From the NCBI GenBank assembly GCA_963716095.1, contig CAVQSV010000012.1:1-64000 (forward strand): a stretch of 64,000 nt of DNA, read 5' to 3'. Made by a program: the position numbers and the translations under genes. Source of the DNA: Sva-07 sp963716095 (lineage in GTDB: Bacteria > Actinomycetota > Acidimicrobiia > Acidimicrobiales > Ilumatobacteraceae). Numbering within the stretch: the first letter of the stretch is position 1; the number at the start of each line of letters is the position of its first letter. Below are positions 7,339-16,250 of the stretch, one piece after another. The notes below the pieces were generated by a model. That model did no database searches. It was not told the DNA's origin and saw only the letters and a program-made list of their open reading frames with translations.

Positions 7339-10300
7339 CTACAGCTCGATCCCGAGGTCGATCGTGCGGTCGGGTCGTGGCGGCTTGGGAAGGTCGATGC
7401 CTGCGTCGTGGGCCCAGCGAGTTGTTGCCTCGGCGAGTTGGCTGGTTTCGTTCAGGGTTCGGTCGCCGCCGAGCACGGTGACCATGTTGCGGAGTTGCGC
7501 AGCGGGGAGCTTGTGACCGTTCGCCCAGTGCTCCCACGTGTCGAGGGCATCGCAAAGTAGTTCGGCACGGTCGGCGTGTCCGTCGAGGTTGTTCCAGTCG
7601 TCGAGCATTTCGCGGGTGCTGTGGATGCGGTCGTGATGATCGACGATGTCGCGTAGCTCGCTGAGCGGTCGACGGGTGGGCTCGGCTGCTTGCTCGCATC
7701 TGGCGAGGCGCTCAGCGGCGACGGCGAGCACGTCGTTGGCGGCGTCGACGTTGCGTCGGGCTGATCGTCGCTGGAGCTTGCCGGCGTTTCGGAGGTCGCG
7801 TTCTGCGTTCCACAAGTTCGACGGTCGCTTCGGTGACGACATGTTCGGCGTCGACCACCCGGGCTTGGAACGGGGCGTGTGCTGCCTGCGCTGCGGGTAG
7901 GTCGCGGCAGGCGTCGACGTAACGCTGTTTCTGTGCGGCTCGTTCCTCGTCGCGCTCGACGACCTTGCGGCGTGCGGATCGGGCGAGTTCGTCGGCGTCG
8001 CCTCGAAGGTCGTCGAACCAGTCCGGGATCTGCACTCGTGGCCGTGTACTGGATCGTGGGACGGCGGCTGCGAGCGTTCGTCGCTGCAGGGTGGCGGGGA
8101 TGTCGGCTCGGTCGACGGCGATGGCTGCTTCGAGGACACTGATGGCTTGGGCGAGGTCGTCGGTGTCGGCGACGAGTGCGTCGTTGTGGTTGCGTCCCCG
8201 GGTCATTCCGACATAGAGCCCGCGGCCGGTGGTCGCTGTCGTGGCGAGGGTGATGGCGCGGTCTGCTGTGTCGCCTTGGGCGCCGTGTTCGGTGCTGGCG
8301 TATGCGAGTTGCACGTGGTCGCGGACGTAGTCGACGGGCAGCTCGATGGTGCCGTGTCCACCGATCCGAGACACGGTGATGTCGCCGGTGTCGGAGGTGT
8401 TGGTGATGGTCCAACGTTCACGGTTTCGCACTGGCTCGCCGACGCTGGTGCGGAGTTGTCGGTCGTTGCGCCGCGTGACAACGATGTCGCCGACCATCGC
8501 CCAGTCTCCGTCAATACGGGTAGCCGTGACCGGGTCGAGTTCGCCGCTGTCGAGACGGTGTTGTTGGATTCGGGTGTTGATTGCGGCGACGTGTTCGTTG
8601 CGGGTCGTCACGATCGACAACGACTCGCCTGCGTCGCGACACCGAGTCCAGGTCTCCGCGATCGTGTCGAGATGATCCTGAAGGCTGCCGGCACGGATTC
8701 GGCCGTGGGCGGCGTACGTGTCGATCGCGGTGGGGTCACCGGCGCGGAGGCGCAGAGTGGTGGCGGCTTCCCAAACGTGAGTGAAGCGGTGCAGCTTCTC
8801 GAGTTCGACCGATCGGGCGGTGTCGCAGAGTTCGGTGAACATCCCACCACGTCCAACCGCCTGCAACTGGAACGGGTCACCGACCAGCGCCAGGCGCCAC
8901 TGTCGCTTCTCGGCGTGCACGACGAGGCGGTAGAGGTCGGAGGTGTTCAACATGGCGGCCTCGTCGACCAGGATCGTCGCTCCCGCAGGTGGGATCGGCC
9001 ACGGGCGGGTCGTGTCCGGGTGGTCGAGTTCGAAGAGCAGCTTGGCGACCGTGTCACACTCCGCCCCGGTCTCCTGCTTCAGCACCGCAGCGGCTCGTGC
9101 CGTCGGTGCCAACCCGACCACGACGCGATGCTGGTCGTGGAGGTCGCCGACTGCGGCTTCGAGCATCTTCGTCTTGCCGGCACCCGCCGGTCCGACGACC
9201 ACGACCAGACGGTCGTGGCCGGCAACGGCGCTTGCGGCGGTTCGCTGCGCGTCGTCGAGTCGACCCTCGACGATCGTCGCCGACGGTGACGCCTCGGGTG
9301 TTTGGGCGTCGAGAGCGAAACTGATGATGTGCTCCTCCTGAGCGAGGACATGCTCGGAGGTGGATTGCTTGGCGATCGGTTCGATCCACACCGACCGCCC
9401 ATCGCTGCGCCGGCGCAGCCCGGTGTCGGTCGGGTCGAGATCGACACACTCGGCGAGCACGTTGTCGACCGCAGCATCCAGAGCTGTCGCCCATGTCGTG
9501 GCGTCGTGTCCCGGTTGTGGAGACACCGTGTCACAGAGCTGGCGCAGCACATCCATGCGGTTCCATGCCGACTGCCTCGCGGCCAATGCTTCGACGACCT
9601 CGCCCGCGGCGACCGGCGACGGCAGCAGCGGGTGTTGGTGGGCGTAGGCGACCGCAGACTCGACAACGGTGGCCGGGTCGACACCGAGCGAGCGGGCCTC
9701 GACTTGCCACCGTGTGCGCAGATCAGTGACGCCGAGGCCGGTCTTGCGGTTGCGGGTGTCGACAGCGGCTTCGCGTTCCATCGCCGCGTACTCGAACGAT
9801 GTCGGATCACGACCTTCACGGGTGTGGAAGTCGGCGAGCTTGTCACCCATCTCGACTCCGATCTCGCCCGCACGTTTCGAGAACTGCTCCAACAGACCGT
9901 CACCGAGGCCGGCGATCTCGGCCTGGCCGTTCACGATCGGATCGAACACCATCCCGAACCGTGCGGTGACCTCGGCTCGAAGCACGGACTGGTACAGGTA
10001 GCCGAAGGTCTGCTGATGCTTCTTCAACGTCAGCGCATCCAGCGCCAACCAACGCCCGTCTGCGGTCTGGACCTTCGCGGAGATCACCACATGGGTGTGG
10101 AGCTGCGGGTCATCGGCCCGGCTCGTCGATTGGCGGAACACCGCCATCGACAGCCCACCGGTCTCGGGGTGGAGTCGGCGCGCCGTTGGAGCGGATACGG
10201 GTCGTCGACGCGTACTTCTCGATCATCGCCACCGTCGCAGCGACCGCGACGTCATGGCACTCGGCGAAACGTTCGTCACCGGTGAGGCCCCACAGCACCG

Positions 10301-10600
10301 ACACCGACTTCGGTGCCGACAACGTCGCGTCGTACCCGGCGACCGCTCGGATCGTGTTGCCATGCTTGTCGACACGATCCGCCAACTCACGACCGAGGTG
10401 CATCCCCGTGTCGACGGGTGGTGGCCGGACAGGAGTGCTTCGAGGGCTTCGGTCGTCACCTCGCCCGACAGGCCGAGTCCCGGGGCTTGGGACCCGGCCC
10501 ACACGCCCGGCAACTCACCGTCAGCTTTGGTGAGGTAGCCGGTGTAGTACGCGGCTGACGCTCCCGCACCCGACGCGAACAGCGTCGTCACCCGGATCAC
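7339..10600 (-). pseudogene. TrwC/MobF-like conjugative relaxase, frameshifted
   Basis: Four pieces in three frames make one MobF relaxase. The GTG at 10600 opens VIRVTTLFASGAGASAAYYTGYLT; the frame breaks near 10414-10424 (GHHPS versus VDTGMHLGREL), continues with YDATLSAPKSVSVLWGLTGDE, breaks again near 10180-10190, and continues with DPQLHTHVV, the HUH histidine motif. A Walker A (VGPAGAGKTKM), Walker B (LVDEAAML) helicase half follows. A third break near 7812-7830 leads to a helical C-terminus ending at 7339. It would nick and unwind DNA for conjugative transfer. The three breaks suggest decay; assembly indels cannot be excluded. Confidence 0.8.
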
Positions 10601-10679
10601 GACCACTCCCACCAGTGCGCGGGCACCTGTCTGGAAATTGAAGAACGAGCGAAGCGAGAGACGGACACGGGAACGGGCC

Positions 10680-11147
10680 TCAGACCTCGGGAAGGAGGGA
10701 GAGCTGGCCGGACGAGCGGCGGGCGGACGGAGACGGACGAGCAGCAGAGGAGGAGCGAGGAGCAGACGGAGGAGCAGCGCAGCAGGGGCGAGGAGCGGGC
10801 GAGAGGGCGGAGGGCTGCGACGGGCCGGCAGGCGAGAGGCAGACGGCGGGGACGGCGAGGCGATACGAACCGGCCTCGAAGACACCGGAGCGGGCGCGGG
10901 CCTGGGATGCGTCGATCACACCGAGATCGCGAAGGCGGCCGACGGCGCGAGTCACGGTGTCTTTCGCGAGTCCGAGCGATGACGCCAGCGCACGGATCGA
11001 CACCTGCGCGACGACGTCATCGCCGTCGCCGGTGGAGCGTTGCAGCATCTCCTCGAGCACCACCCACGTCGTGGGACCGACGTGGCGTCGAAGCTCGTGT
11101 GCCGCGGGCCCGAGCACGATGGTGCGGCGGAGCGGGTCAGCGGGCAT
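10680..11147 (-). CDS. Winged-helix DNA-binding protein of the mobile element
   Basis: 155 aa from ATG 11147 (GGAG about 6 nt upstream); a TTG at 11162 would add five residues. The central part (about residues 20-75) reads as a winged helix: TWVVLEEML, VRALASSLGLAKDTVTRAVGRLRDLGVI in outline (key words LASSLGLAKDTVTRAVGRL). The C-terminal third is a low-complexity Pro/Ser/Ala/Arg tail ending LSLLPEV. In actinobacterial elements such a protein often precedes a TrwC-like relaxase, which is the case here. A role in transfer or copy control is inferred. The start overlaps the upstream excisionase-like gene by about 11 nt. Confidence 0.7.
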   Translation of the reverse strand: MPADPLRRTIVLGPAAHELRRHVGPTTWVVLEEMLQRSTGDGDDVVAQVSIRALASSLGLAKDTVTRAVGRLRDLGVIDASQARARSGVFEAGSYRLAVPAVCLSPAGPSQPSALSPAPRPCCAAPPSAPRSSSAARPSPSARRSSGQLSLLPEV

Positions 11148-11370
11148 CGGAGGCTCCGCCAACGGGTGCCTCCGCGTCGCACAGCCGCACCACCCGACCG
11201 GTCGTCGCCAACTCCATCAACGCCCACCGGGGTACCCGCAGGCACTTCTCCCCGAGGCGTACGACCGGCAGACCAGAGGTGCCGCCCGAGTTCAGGTACT
11301 CGTGTGCGAGCTGATAGCCGAGCGAACGACCGATCCGCAGCACCTCCGCCGCCTCACCGAGCGTGAGCAA
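11137..11370 (-). CDS. Excisionase/MerR-like small HTH protein
   Basis: 77 aa from a TTG at 11370 (no ATG or GTG occurs between the upstream in-frame stop and this codon). The sequence opens MLTLGEAAEVLRIGRSLGYQLA, a classic MerR-like helix-turn-helix as in excisionase-family proteins, followed by the wing LPVVRLGEKCLRVPRWAL. It probably binds DNA for recombination directionality or regulates the downstream winged-helix and relaxase genes. A 10-bp repeat array and a palindrome lie just upstream. Direct partners are unknown. Confidence 0.75.
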   Translation of the reverse strand: MLTLGEAAEVLRIGRSLGYQLAHEYLNSGGTSGLPVVRLGEKCLRVPRWALMELATTGRVVRLCDAEAPVGGASDAR

Positions 11371-11469
11371 CTGGGCTCGAACGGCTCAGAAAGATCCCCC
11401 AACGACGACATGAACCATCAGAAGTACACCCATGTCATTCACCCCGCAACCCCAATGTTTGCAGGCGTT

Positions 11470-11555
11470 CCGGACGATCCGGACCAGAAGACATCAACGG
11501 ACACAGGAGGACATCAGAGGACACCAGACGGACGGTCGACTGTGACCAAAGTCAC
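11470..11555. repeat. Direct-repeat array and palindromes upstream of the element's transfer genes
   Basis: From 11489 to 11528 four adjacent 10-mers occur: AGACATCAAC, GGACACAGGA, GGACATCAGA, GGACACCAGA, preceded by GGACCAGA at 11481. The last two differ at one base. The 10-bp period equals one helical turn. Flanking them are CCGGA-CGA-TCCGG (11470-11482) and GTGAC-CAAA-GTCAC (11542-11555). The location upstream of the excisionase-like/relaxase genes suggests binding sites or part of an origin of transfer; no function is shown. Confidence 0.5.
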
Positions 11556-11589
11556 GAATGGCCGGACTGTACCGGCATTCGGGACACGG

Positions 11590-12333
11590 TCAGCGGCTGA
11601 GGATTCGCAGCGTTGCTCGGGCTCGGTCTCGAGCGTCAGTCTCGAGTTCGTTCCAGACCCGATGCTCGCCGGTGAGCAACTCCTTGCGTGCGCGAATGCG
11701 GCGCCGGTCCTTTGGAGTCAGCTCGGCAGCGAGGGCGAGTGGATCGCCGATCAGCGAGAGAAGAAACACGAAGTCGAGACGCTGTGCTGCCGGCGCGTCA
11801 TCGACCGCGACGGCGAGGGCTTTGGCCACGACAGCTCCGAGCAGCGACGGCCGAGGGACATGACCGGATCGGGTGGCAGACGCGACCGGAACCAGTTCCG
11901 TCCGATCCAGCGCCTGAGTACCGCCAGGGACTTGCAGCGTTCGACCCGGCGGTGTGGTGGTCAGGTCGGTGCGCTCGCCGAGCCCCTCGGGAGCGAGTAC
12001 GTCGATGGTCACTCGGTTGCGGCGATAGCGATGGGCGATCCCGTCGGGGCTGATCCCATCTTGTTCGAAGCCGAGATCTTCGAGTCCTGAGGCGAACGCG
12101 GCAAGCGGCCGGCCGGCGATTCGCGCGTTGACGAGCACGTCGAGGTCGGTCGACACGCGCGGCGGAGTGGCTCCCTGTTCGATTGCATGGAGGAAGACCA
12201 TTTGACCGCCGATCAGCGTCCACTCCCCTGGGCGCACCTCGCTCAGCTCGATCAGTGCATCCCACAGTTCGTCGTCGTGGCCGGCGAGCGTCGGCAGCCG
12301 TACCGGTTCTCGATCGACGACAGGAAAGGTCAC
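11590..12333 (-). CDS. AbiEii-like nucleotidyltransferase (toxin-like)
   Basis: 247 aa from the GTG at 12333, chosen because it overlaps the TGA of the upstream gene as GTGA; an ATG further upstream (12417) lies inside that gene in another frame. The nucleotidyltransferase motif is clear at residues about 33-60: LIGGQMVFLHAIEQG followed by RVSTDLDVLV (GG...D-x-D). A second acidic strand, RVTIDVLAPEG, follows. AbiEii/MNT-type enzymes transfer nucleotides to tRNA or proteins as type IV-like toxins. Paired with an HTH protein, it is probably the toxin half of a stability or anti-phage module on this element. Confidence 0.7.
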   Translation of the reverse strand: MTFPVVDREPVRLPTLAGHDDELWDALIELSEVRPGEWTLIGGQMVFLHAIEQGATPPRVSTDLDVLVNARIAGRPLAAFASGLEDLGFEQDGISPDGIAHRYRRNRVTIDVLAPEGLGERTDLTTTPPGRTLQVPGGTQALDRTELVPVASATRSGHVPRPSLLGAVVAKALAVAVDDAPAAQRLDFVFLLSLIGDPLALAAELTPKDRRRIRARKELLTGEHRVWNELETDARDRARATLRILSR

Positions 12334-12995
12334 CGGTGCCGTTCGATCAGTTCGCGCCCGGCACGTTGCGACCGCTCGTCGTCTGCGTCGAGAAGATCGA
12401 CAGCGACAACTGCCCACGACGCGATCTGCTGGTGGTCGTCGAACGGCCAGGCTTCATCGTCGACGACGTGGAGGATCGCATTCGGACGATCTGCGTCTTC
12501 GTCGAGGGCGTAGCGGTCGATGAGGTCGACCACATCTCCGGCACGCACGTAGACCTCGGCGGCGTCCTGCACGATCAAATCAGCGCGGTAGTGAGGCGCA
12601 GCGCTGACCCCTCCTCGAACGACACGACTATCACCAACGACCGCGCCGAGTACCGACGGGTGCGCGTACACCTCACGCCGTTCCGCCCGGGCTCGGAGTT
12701 GCTCGACGAGCCCGCCGAGACCGTGATCGGCAAGCCGCCTGCGGGCGCGTGACCGCTCGACTGGCGACAGCTCGGGCTCGTGTCCCGCTGCCAGTTCCAA
12801 GACTGCCCACGCCGACGATGCACTCCAGGGCCGGCCGGCACCATTGCGACGGAGTCGTTCGACATCGCCCCGATCGATCACCCAGCTTCGCCCAAGCTGC
12901 TGTCCCGCCAGCTGTCCCGACTCCAGTAGCTGACGGACGCGACGCGGACTGACATCCAGCACGTCGGCGACCCGAGCCACACTCAGCACATCCAT
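12330..12995 (-). CDS. HTH protein, probable antitoxin partner of the nucleotidyltransferase
   Basis: 221 aa. Residues 1-52 are an excisionase/MerR-like HTH: LSVARVADVLDVSPRRVRQLLESG, then LGRSWVIDRGDVERL, here cited by pieces. The middle (60-110) is helical and Arg-rich; the C-terminal half (110-221) is alpha/beta with HYRADLIVQDAAEVYVRAGDV and may contact the nucleotidyltransferase. It is coupled to the toxin-like gene by a GTGA overlap. A promoter with 17-bp spacing and a palindromic operator candidate lies right before the ATG, consistent with autoregulation. I infer antitoxin function from arrangement. Confidence 0.6.
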   Translation of the reverse strand: MDVLSVARVADVLDVSPRRVRQLLESGQLAGQQLGRSWVIDRGDVERLRRNGAGRPWSASSAWAVLELAAGHEPELSPVERSRARRRLADHGLGGLVEQLRARAERREVYAHPSVLGAVVGDSRVVRGGVSAAPHYRADLIVQDAAEVYVRAGDVVDLIDRYALDEDADRPNAILHVVDDEAWPFDDHQQIASWAVVAVDLLDADDERSQRAGRELIERHR

Positions 12996-13030
12996 ATCTG
13001 AATACTACCGAGTTCGGAACTATTATGCAA
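12995..13030 (-). promoter_or_regulatory. Predicted leaderless promoter and operator of the HTH/nucleotidyltransferase pair
   Basis: Reading the minus strand: TTGCAT (13030-13025) and TAGTAT (13007-13002) are separated by exactly 17 nt, a good sigma-70-type promoter. The start codon at 12995 lies about 7 nt after the -10 box, so the transcript would be leaderless; no ribosome binding site is visible. The palindrome CCGAGTTCGG (13008-13017) lies in the spacer next to the -10 box, where a repressor would block polymerase. Confidence 0.6.
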
Positions 13031-13060
13031 TGGCCGTTGAGGCTCCACAGAACCGAGAAG

Positions 13061-14197
13061 TCAGGATCCGCTGTCGAGGCGGGCGCCGAGTTCATCGGCT
13101 GCGGCACGGTCGCTGCGGTGTCCTCGATGCGCGTACACCTTCGCCAACGTCTCGACGTGATCGCCGATACGCGCGGCGACGGCGGGCAGGGATTCGCCCG
13201 CGTCGAGTTGTGTCGTGGCGTACCAGTGGCGAAGGTCGTGAAGCCGAACGTTGGCTGCGCCCGGCACCCGATCGGTGAGCCGCTTGAACGCCTGCGTCAA
13301 TCGGTCGGGACGTACCGGCACACCACCGGTCGGGTCGATGACCAGGTCGGCGATCACGAACGCATCCGAGCGCAACGCACAGCCGACCTGCGACGCAATC
13401 GACAACTGGTACTCGCGGTGATCCCGAAGGACCTGACACGTCGTCGGGTCGATTGACACCTGCCGAGTCTGATGAGACTTCGGATCCTTCTCGATCAGTT
13501 CGCCCGACACCAGCCGGGCGACCGCGTGCCGAATCCAGATCGTCCGCTCATCGAGATCGACCGACGACCAACGCAACCCGCACACCTCACCACGCCGCGC
13601 GCCAGTCGCCGCCAACAACCGGAACGCGACGTGGTTCTCTGGGTTCCGACTCTCGACCGCAGCGCGTAGCAGTGATGCAACCACCTCGGGTGTCGGCACC
13701 GTTCGGGATTGACGGGGCACAGCCGGAGGGGTCGCGAGTCGCACGACGTTGCGTGTTGCCCACCCCCACTTCATCGCCTGCTGGAACGCGCCACCGAGCA
13801 GTGCGTGGTATCGCTGCACGGTTGCGGGTGACAGACCCCTCGATCGAAGACGGTCGTAGAAGTCATCGAAATCCTTCGGGCCGACTTCGCTGAGCTGTCG
13901 ACGACCGAGACGGTCCGCCGCTACACCTCGAGCGATGCCTCGGTAGCCCTCGATCGTCCGCGCCCCTCGGCCGCGTTGCTCGAGATGATCGATGTGCGAG
14001 GTGAGCAGGCCGTCGACCGACAGGTCGGCTTGGGTTCCCTTCACGTCGATTTCGGCAACGAACTGGGTCAGTGCCTTGCCGGCGTCGCGCTTTCCGCCCC
14101 GGAACGAGCGGCTCACATACCTCGGTCGCCCAGTGATCGGATCACGCCCCGCGTACGCACGAAGCTCCCAGTAGTCAGGCTCTCGCTTGAGGCGCAT
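13061..14197 (-). CDS. Tyrosine site-specific recombinase (integrase)
   Basis: 378 aa from the ATG at 14197 (GAGGGAG just before); an ATG at 14242 would add 15 residues. The N-terminal part (MRLKREPDYWELRAYAGRD) is the AP2-like arm-binding region, followed by a SAM-like core-binding domain (LEQRGRGARTIEGYRG) and the catalytic domain: ARRGEVCGLRW (Arg I), a KSHQTRQVSI strand, HDLRHWYAT (HxxR) and AKVYAH with the nucleophilic Tyr. It integrates the element into, or excises it from, the adjacent tRNA-Arg gene, whose 3' end faces it at about 110 nt. The integrase is intact although the relaxase is broken. Confidence 0.9.
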   Translation of the reverse strand: MRLKREPDYWELRAYAGRDPITGRPRYVSRSFRGGKRDAGKALTQFVAEIDVKGTQADLSVDGLLTSHIDHLEQRGRGARTIEGYRGIARGVAADRLGRRQLSEVGPKDFDDFYDRLRSRGLSPATVQRYHALLGGAFQQAMKWGWATRNVVRLATPPAVPRQSRTVPTPEVVASLLRAAVESRNPENHVAFRLLAATGARRGEVCGLRWSSVDLDERTIWIRHAVARLVSGELIEKDPKSHQTRQVSIDPTTCQVLRDHREYQLSIASQVGCALRSDAFVIADLVIDPTGGVPVRPDRLTQAFKRLTDRVPGAANVRLHDLRHWYATTQLDAGESLPAVAARIGDHVETLAKVYAHRGHRSDRAAADELGARLDSGS

Positions 14198-14229
14198 GCT
14201 CCCTCGTGCCACGTTCGCCACGCTAGCCG

Positions 14230-14250
14230 ATATGGGACACATATGGGACA
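14230..14250. repeat. Tandem ATATGGGACA direct repeat before the integrase
   Basis: ATATGGGACA occurs at 14230-14239 and again at 14241-14250, one base apart. The pair lies between the integrase start and the tRNA 3' end, where recombinase arm sites or a regulator of the integrase promoter would be expected. Its role is inferred from location. Confidence 0.4.
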
Positions 14251-14309
14251 ACTGGCGATTCACTGTCTGGCGGTTCCGGCGAGAGGGCCATCTACCAGGT
14301 GTTATTCGG

Positions 14310-14382
14310 CGCCCCTGGCAGGGATCGAACCTGCGACACACGGTTTAGGAAACCGATGCTCTATCCACTGAGCTACAGAGGC
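14310..14382 (-). tRNA. trnR: tRNA-Arg (anticodon CCT)
   Basis: Read on the minus strand: acceptor arm GCCTCTG pairs with CAGGGGC, the D-arm contains AGCTCAGTGGATAGAGCA, the anticodon loop is TTCCTAA with CCT at positions 34-36, and the T-arm contains GGTTCGATCC. CCA is not encoded (CCG follows the discriminator G). The anticodon reads AGG (Arg). The gene is intact, with its 3' end toward the integrase, which marks it as the probable attachment site of the mobile element. Confidence 0.95.
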
Positions 14383-14590
14383 GGGGCCGCATCGCACCAG
14401 CGTGCGGCCGTTCGCACGATATCGGTCTGCAGCGACGAGGACCGCAGACATCCGACAGACCTCGCCCTTGTCGAACTCGCGCCTTCCGCGCGCAGCTCGA
14501 GTTGGCGCCCAAGGCGATCGGTGGTCCCGGCGGCATGGCTCGAAGCGCTATAGCTTCGGGCTCGGTCCTGATCGAGCTCGGGAGGTGTTG

Positions 14591-15259
14591 GTGGCTGGAG
14601 TCATCAGTCTGTTTGGTGTGGTTCTCATCTGGCGGTTCTTCGTCCTCGTGGGTGAGACCGTCTTCGCAGCCGCCGGGCTGCCTCCCCGAGCTGCCCTGTT
14701 CGAGGCGCGGTCAGCGCTGGCCGGAGCCGGGTACACGACCTCGCAGTCGGAGTACGTGGTGCGCAATCCGGCGGCTCGACGGTTCGCCTCGACACTGGTT
14801 CTGCTCGGCTACTTCGGGCCGACCCTCATCCTGACGCTTCTCGGGGTCAGCTTCGTGCTGCCCACCGGCGAGGATCTGACCGCTCGCGCGATCACACTCG
14901 TCGTGCTCATCAGCGGCCTGGTCGTGTCAGATCGACTCGGCGTGATTCGGGCGCTCGGTGCGCGTCCGGCACGTGCTGTGGCGAAGCGCCTGCTCGTCGA
15001 CGACACGTTCGAGACATGGATCGTCGTCGGCGACCGCGTGATCGCCACGATGCTGATCCCGAAGGACCCGGAGCAGGCCGAGCTGATGATCGCCGCCCTC
15101 AACGATCCGGGCGTCAGGGTCTTGGCCGTCGAACCGGCCGAACCCGGTCAGCCCACCTTCCCGGAGGAGTCTCAGATCGTCACACCGCGACCGGGAGACA
15201 GAGCGGTGGCGTTCGGACCGGAGAAGACCTTCGAGTCGTTGCGACGGAGCCCGAGCTGA
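14591..15259 (+). CDS. Membrane protein with C-terminal TrkA-C-like domain
   Basis: 222 aa from the GTG at 14591 (GGAGG at 14581-14585). The N-terminus has a helix (GVISLFGVVLIWRFFVLVGE), then an amphipathic region that carries ALFEARSALAGAGYTTSQSE, and two further helices (about 65-110). The soluble C-terminal half (TFETWIVVGDRVIATMLIPKD and the LNDPGVRVLAVEP end) resembles a TrkA-C/RCK-C ligand-binding module. Such proteins sense a small ligand, often a cyclic dinucleotide or cation signal. It is the first chromosomal gene after the tRNA; there is no obvious operon partner. Confidence 0.6.
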   Translation: MAGVISLFGVVLIWRFFVLVGETVFAAAGLPPRAALFEARSALAGAGYTTSQSEYVVRNPAARRFASTLVLLGYFGPTLILTLLGVSFVLPTGEDLTARAITLVVLISGLVVSDRLGVIRALGARPARAVAKRLLVDDTFETWIVVGDRVIATMLIPKDPEQAELMIAALNDPGVRVLAVEPAEPGQPTFPEESQIVTPRPGDRAVAFGPEKTFESLRRSPS

Positions 15260-15413
15260 TCTCCGATGGTCTCGTGGTCTGACGACCACGCACGCGACGA
15301 CGCTTGTCGTGCTCGGTGCCGGGCTCGTTGAACCCGCGCAAGTCCGTCCCGATGTCGTCACCGAACGGATCCGATACCTTCGGACCGATGTGTCGAGCGA
15401 TTCAGCAGCTGGC

Positions 15414-16121
15414 ATGCACCTTCCAGCTCTCGCAGCCCTGTCCGGCGTGATCTCCGCCGCCGGTTCCGTCCTGTTCTACGCGCTGATTGCAGCTGCGAGC
15501 TTCGTCGCGCTGACCGCGGTGCTCGTCGTGATTCGAAGTGAGCGCCCACGCACGAATGGCATCGCGTTCCTGAGCGGGTTCCTGCTGGGAACGGCGATCG
15601 GGGCGCTCCTGGGTTTGATGCTCGGCCAGGCGGCCGTCGAACGACTCAGCTCACACGAAACGATCGAGGCCGTGCTGGCGCTGCTCGTCGGGTCCGCACT
15701 CGTCCTTGCCGGCCTTGCCGAACGCCGGAACCCCAAACCACGAGGGGTCGAGACGGGTCGCACGAGCGCGATGGCTGCGAGACTGCACGATGTCGGGCCC
15801 GGCGCCGCGCTGCCGATCGCAGCCCTCGTTGGGTTCGGCGGACCCAAACGGCTCGTCCTCGCGTTTCTCGCCATGGCGTCGGTGAGCAACGCCGATCTCG
15901 GCGACGTCGAGAGTCTCACGCTGTTCGTCCTCTACGTCGCCGTCGCCACGCTGATCGTGTCGATACCGATCGGCTTCGTGATCGTCGGCGGCAACCGCGC
16001 CATCGCAGCTGTCGGCCGCGGAGAAGCCTGGCTCGACACGAACTCGGGGTTGCTGCGGGTCTGGGTCGCCATCGGTCTCGGCGGGGCACTGCTGATCGAC
16101 GGCCTCCTCCGTCTGACGTGA
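15414..16121 (+). CDS. GAP-family (Sap-like) six-helix membrane protein
   Basis: 235 aa from the ATG at 15414; the ribosome binding site is weak and a GTG at 15390 is possible. Six hydrophobic segments occur in three pairs, with GFLLGTAIGALLGLMLG near the N-terminus, VLALLVGSALVLAGLAERR in the middle, then GFGGPKRLVLAFLAMASVS and a final VAIGLGGALLIDGLL. This is the layout of the GAP/Sap (sulfolipid-addressing) and LysE-like families, some of which move lipids or small molecules across the membrane. Substrate unknown. Confidence 0.7.
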   Translation: MHLPALAALSGVISAAGSVLFYALIAAASFVALTAVLVVIRSERPRTNGIAFLSGFLLGTAIGALLGLMLGQAAVERLSSHETIEAVLALLVGSALVLAGLAERRNPKPRGVETGRTSAMAARLHDVGPGAALPIAALVGFGGPKRLVLAFLAMASVSNADLGDVESLTLFVLYVAVATLIVSIPIGFVIVGGNRAIAAVGRGEAWLDTNSGLLRVWVAIGLGGALLIDGLLRLT

Positions 16122-16250
16122 CGTTCCCGCGGTTCCCGCTGCCCAGGGCACGGGGAACCACGAGTCGGTCGCCGCATGTGTGTCGTGTCGTGCATGGATA
16201 CGGTCTGCATCGCGTGGTCGACGTGCGGGCTGTGTCAGCATTCGGGGCAT

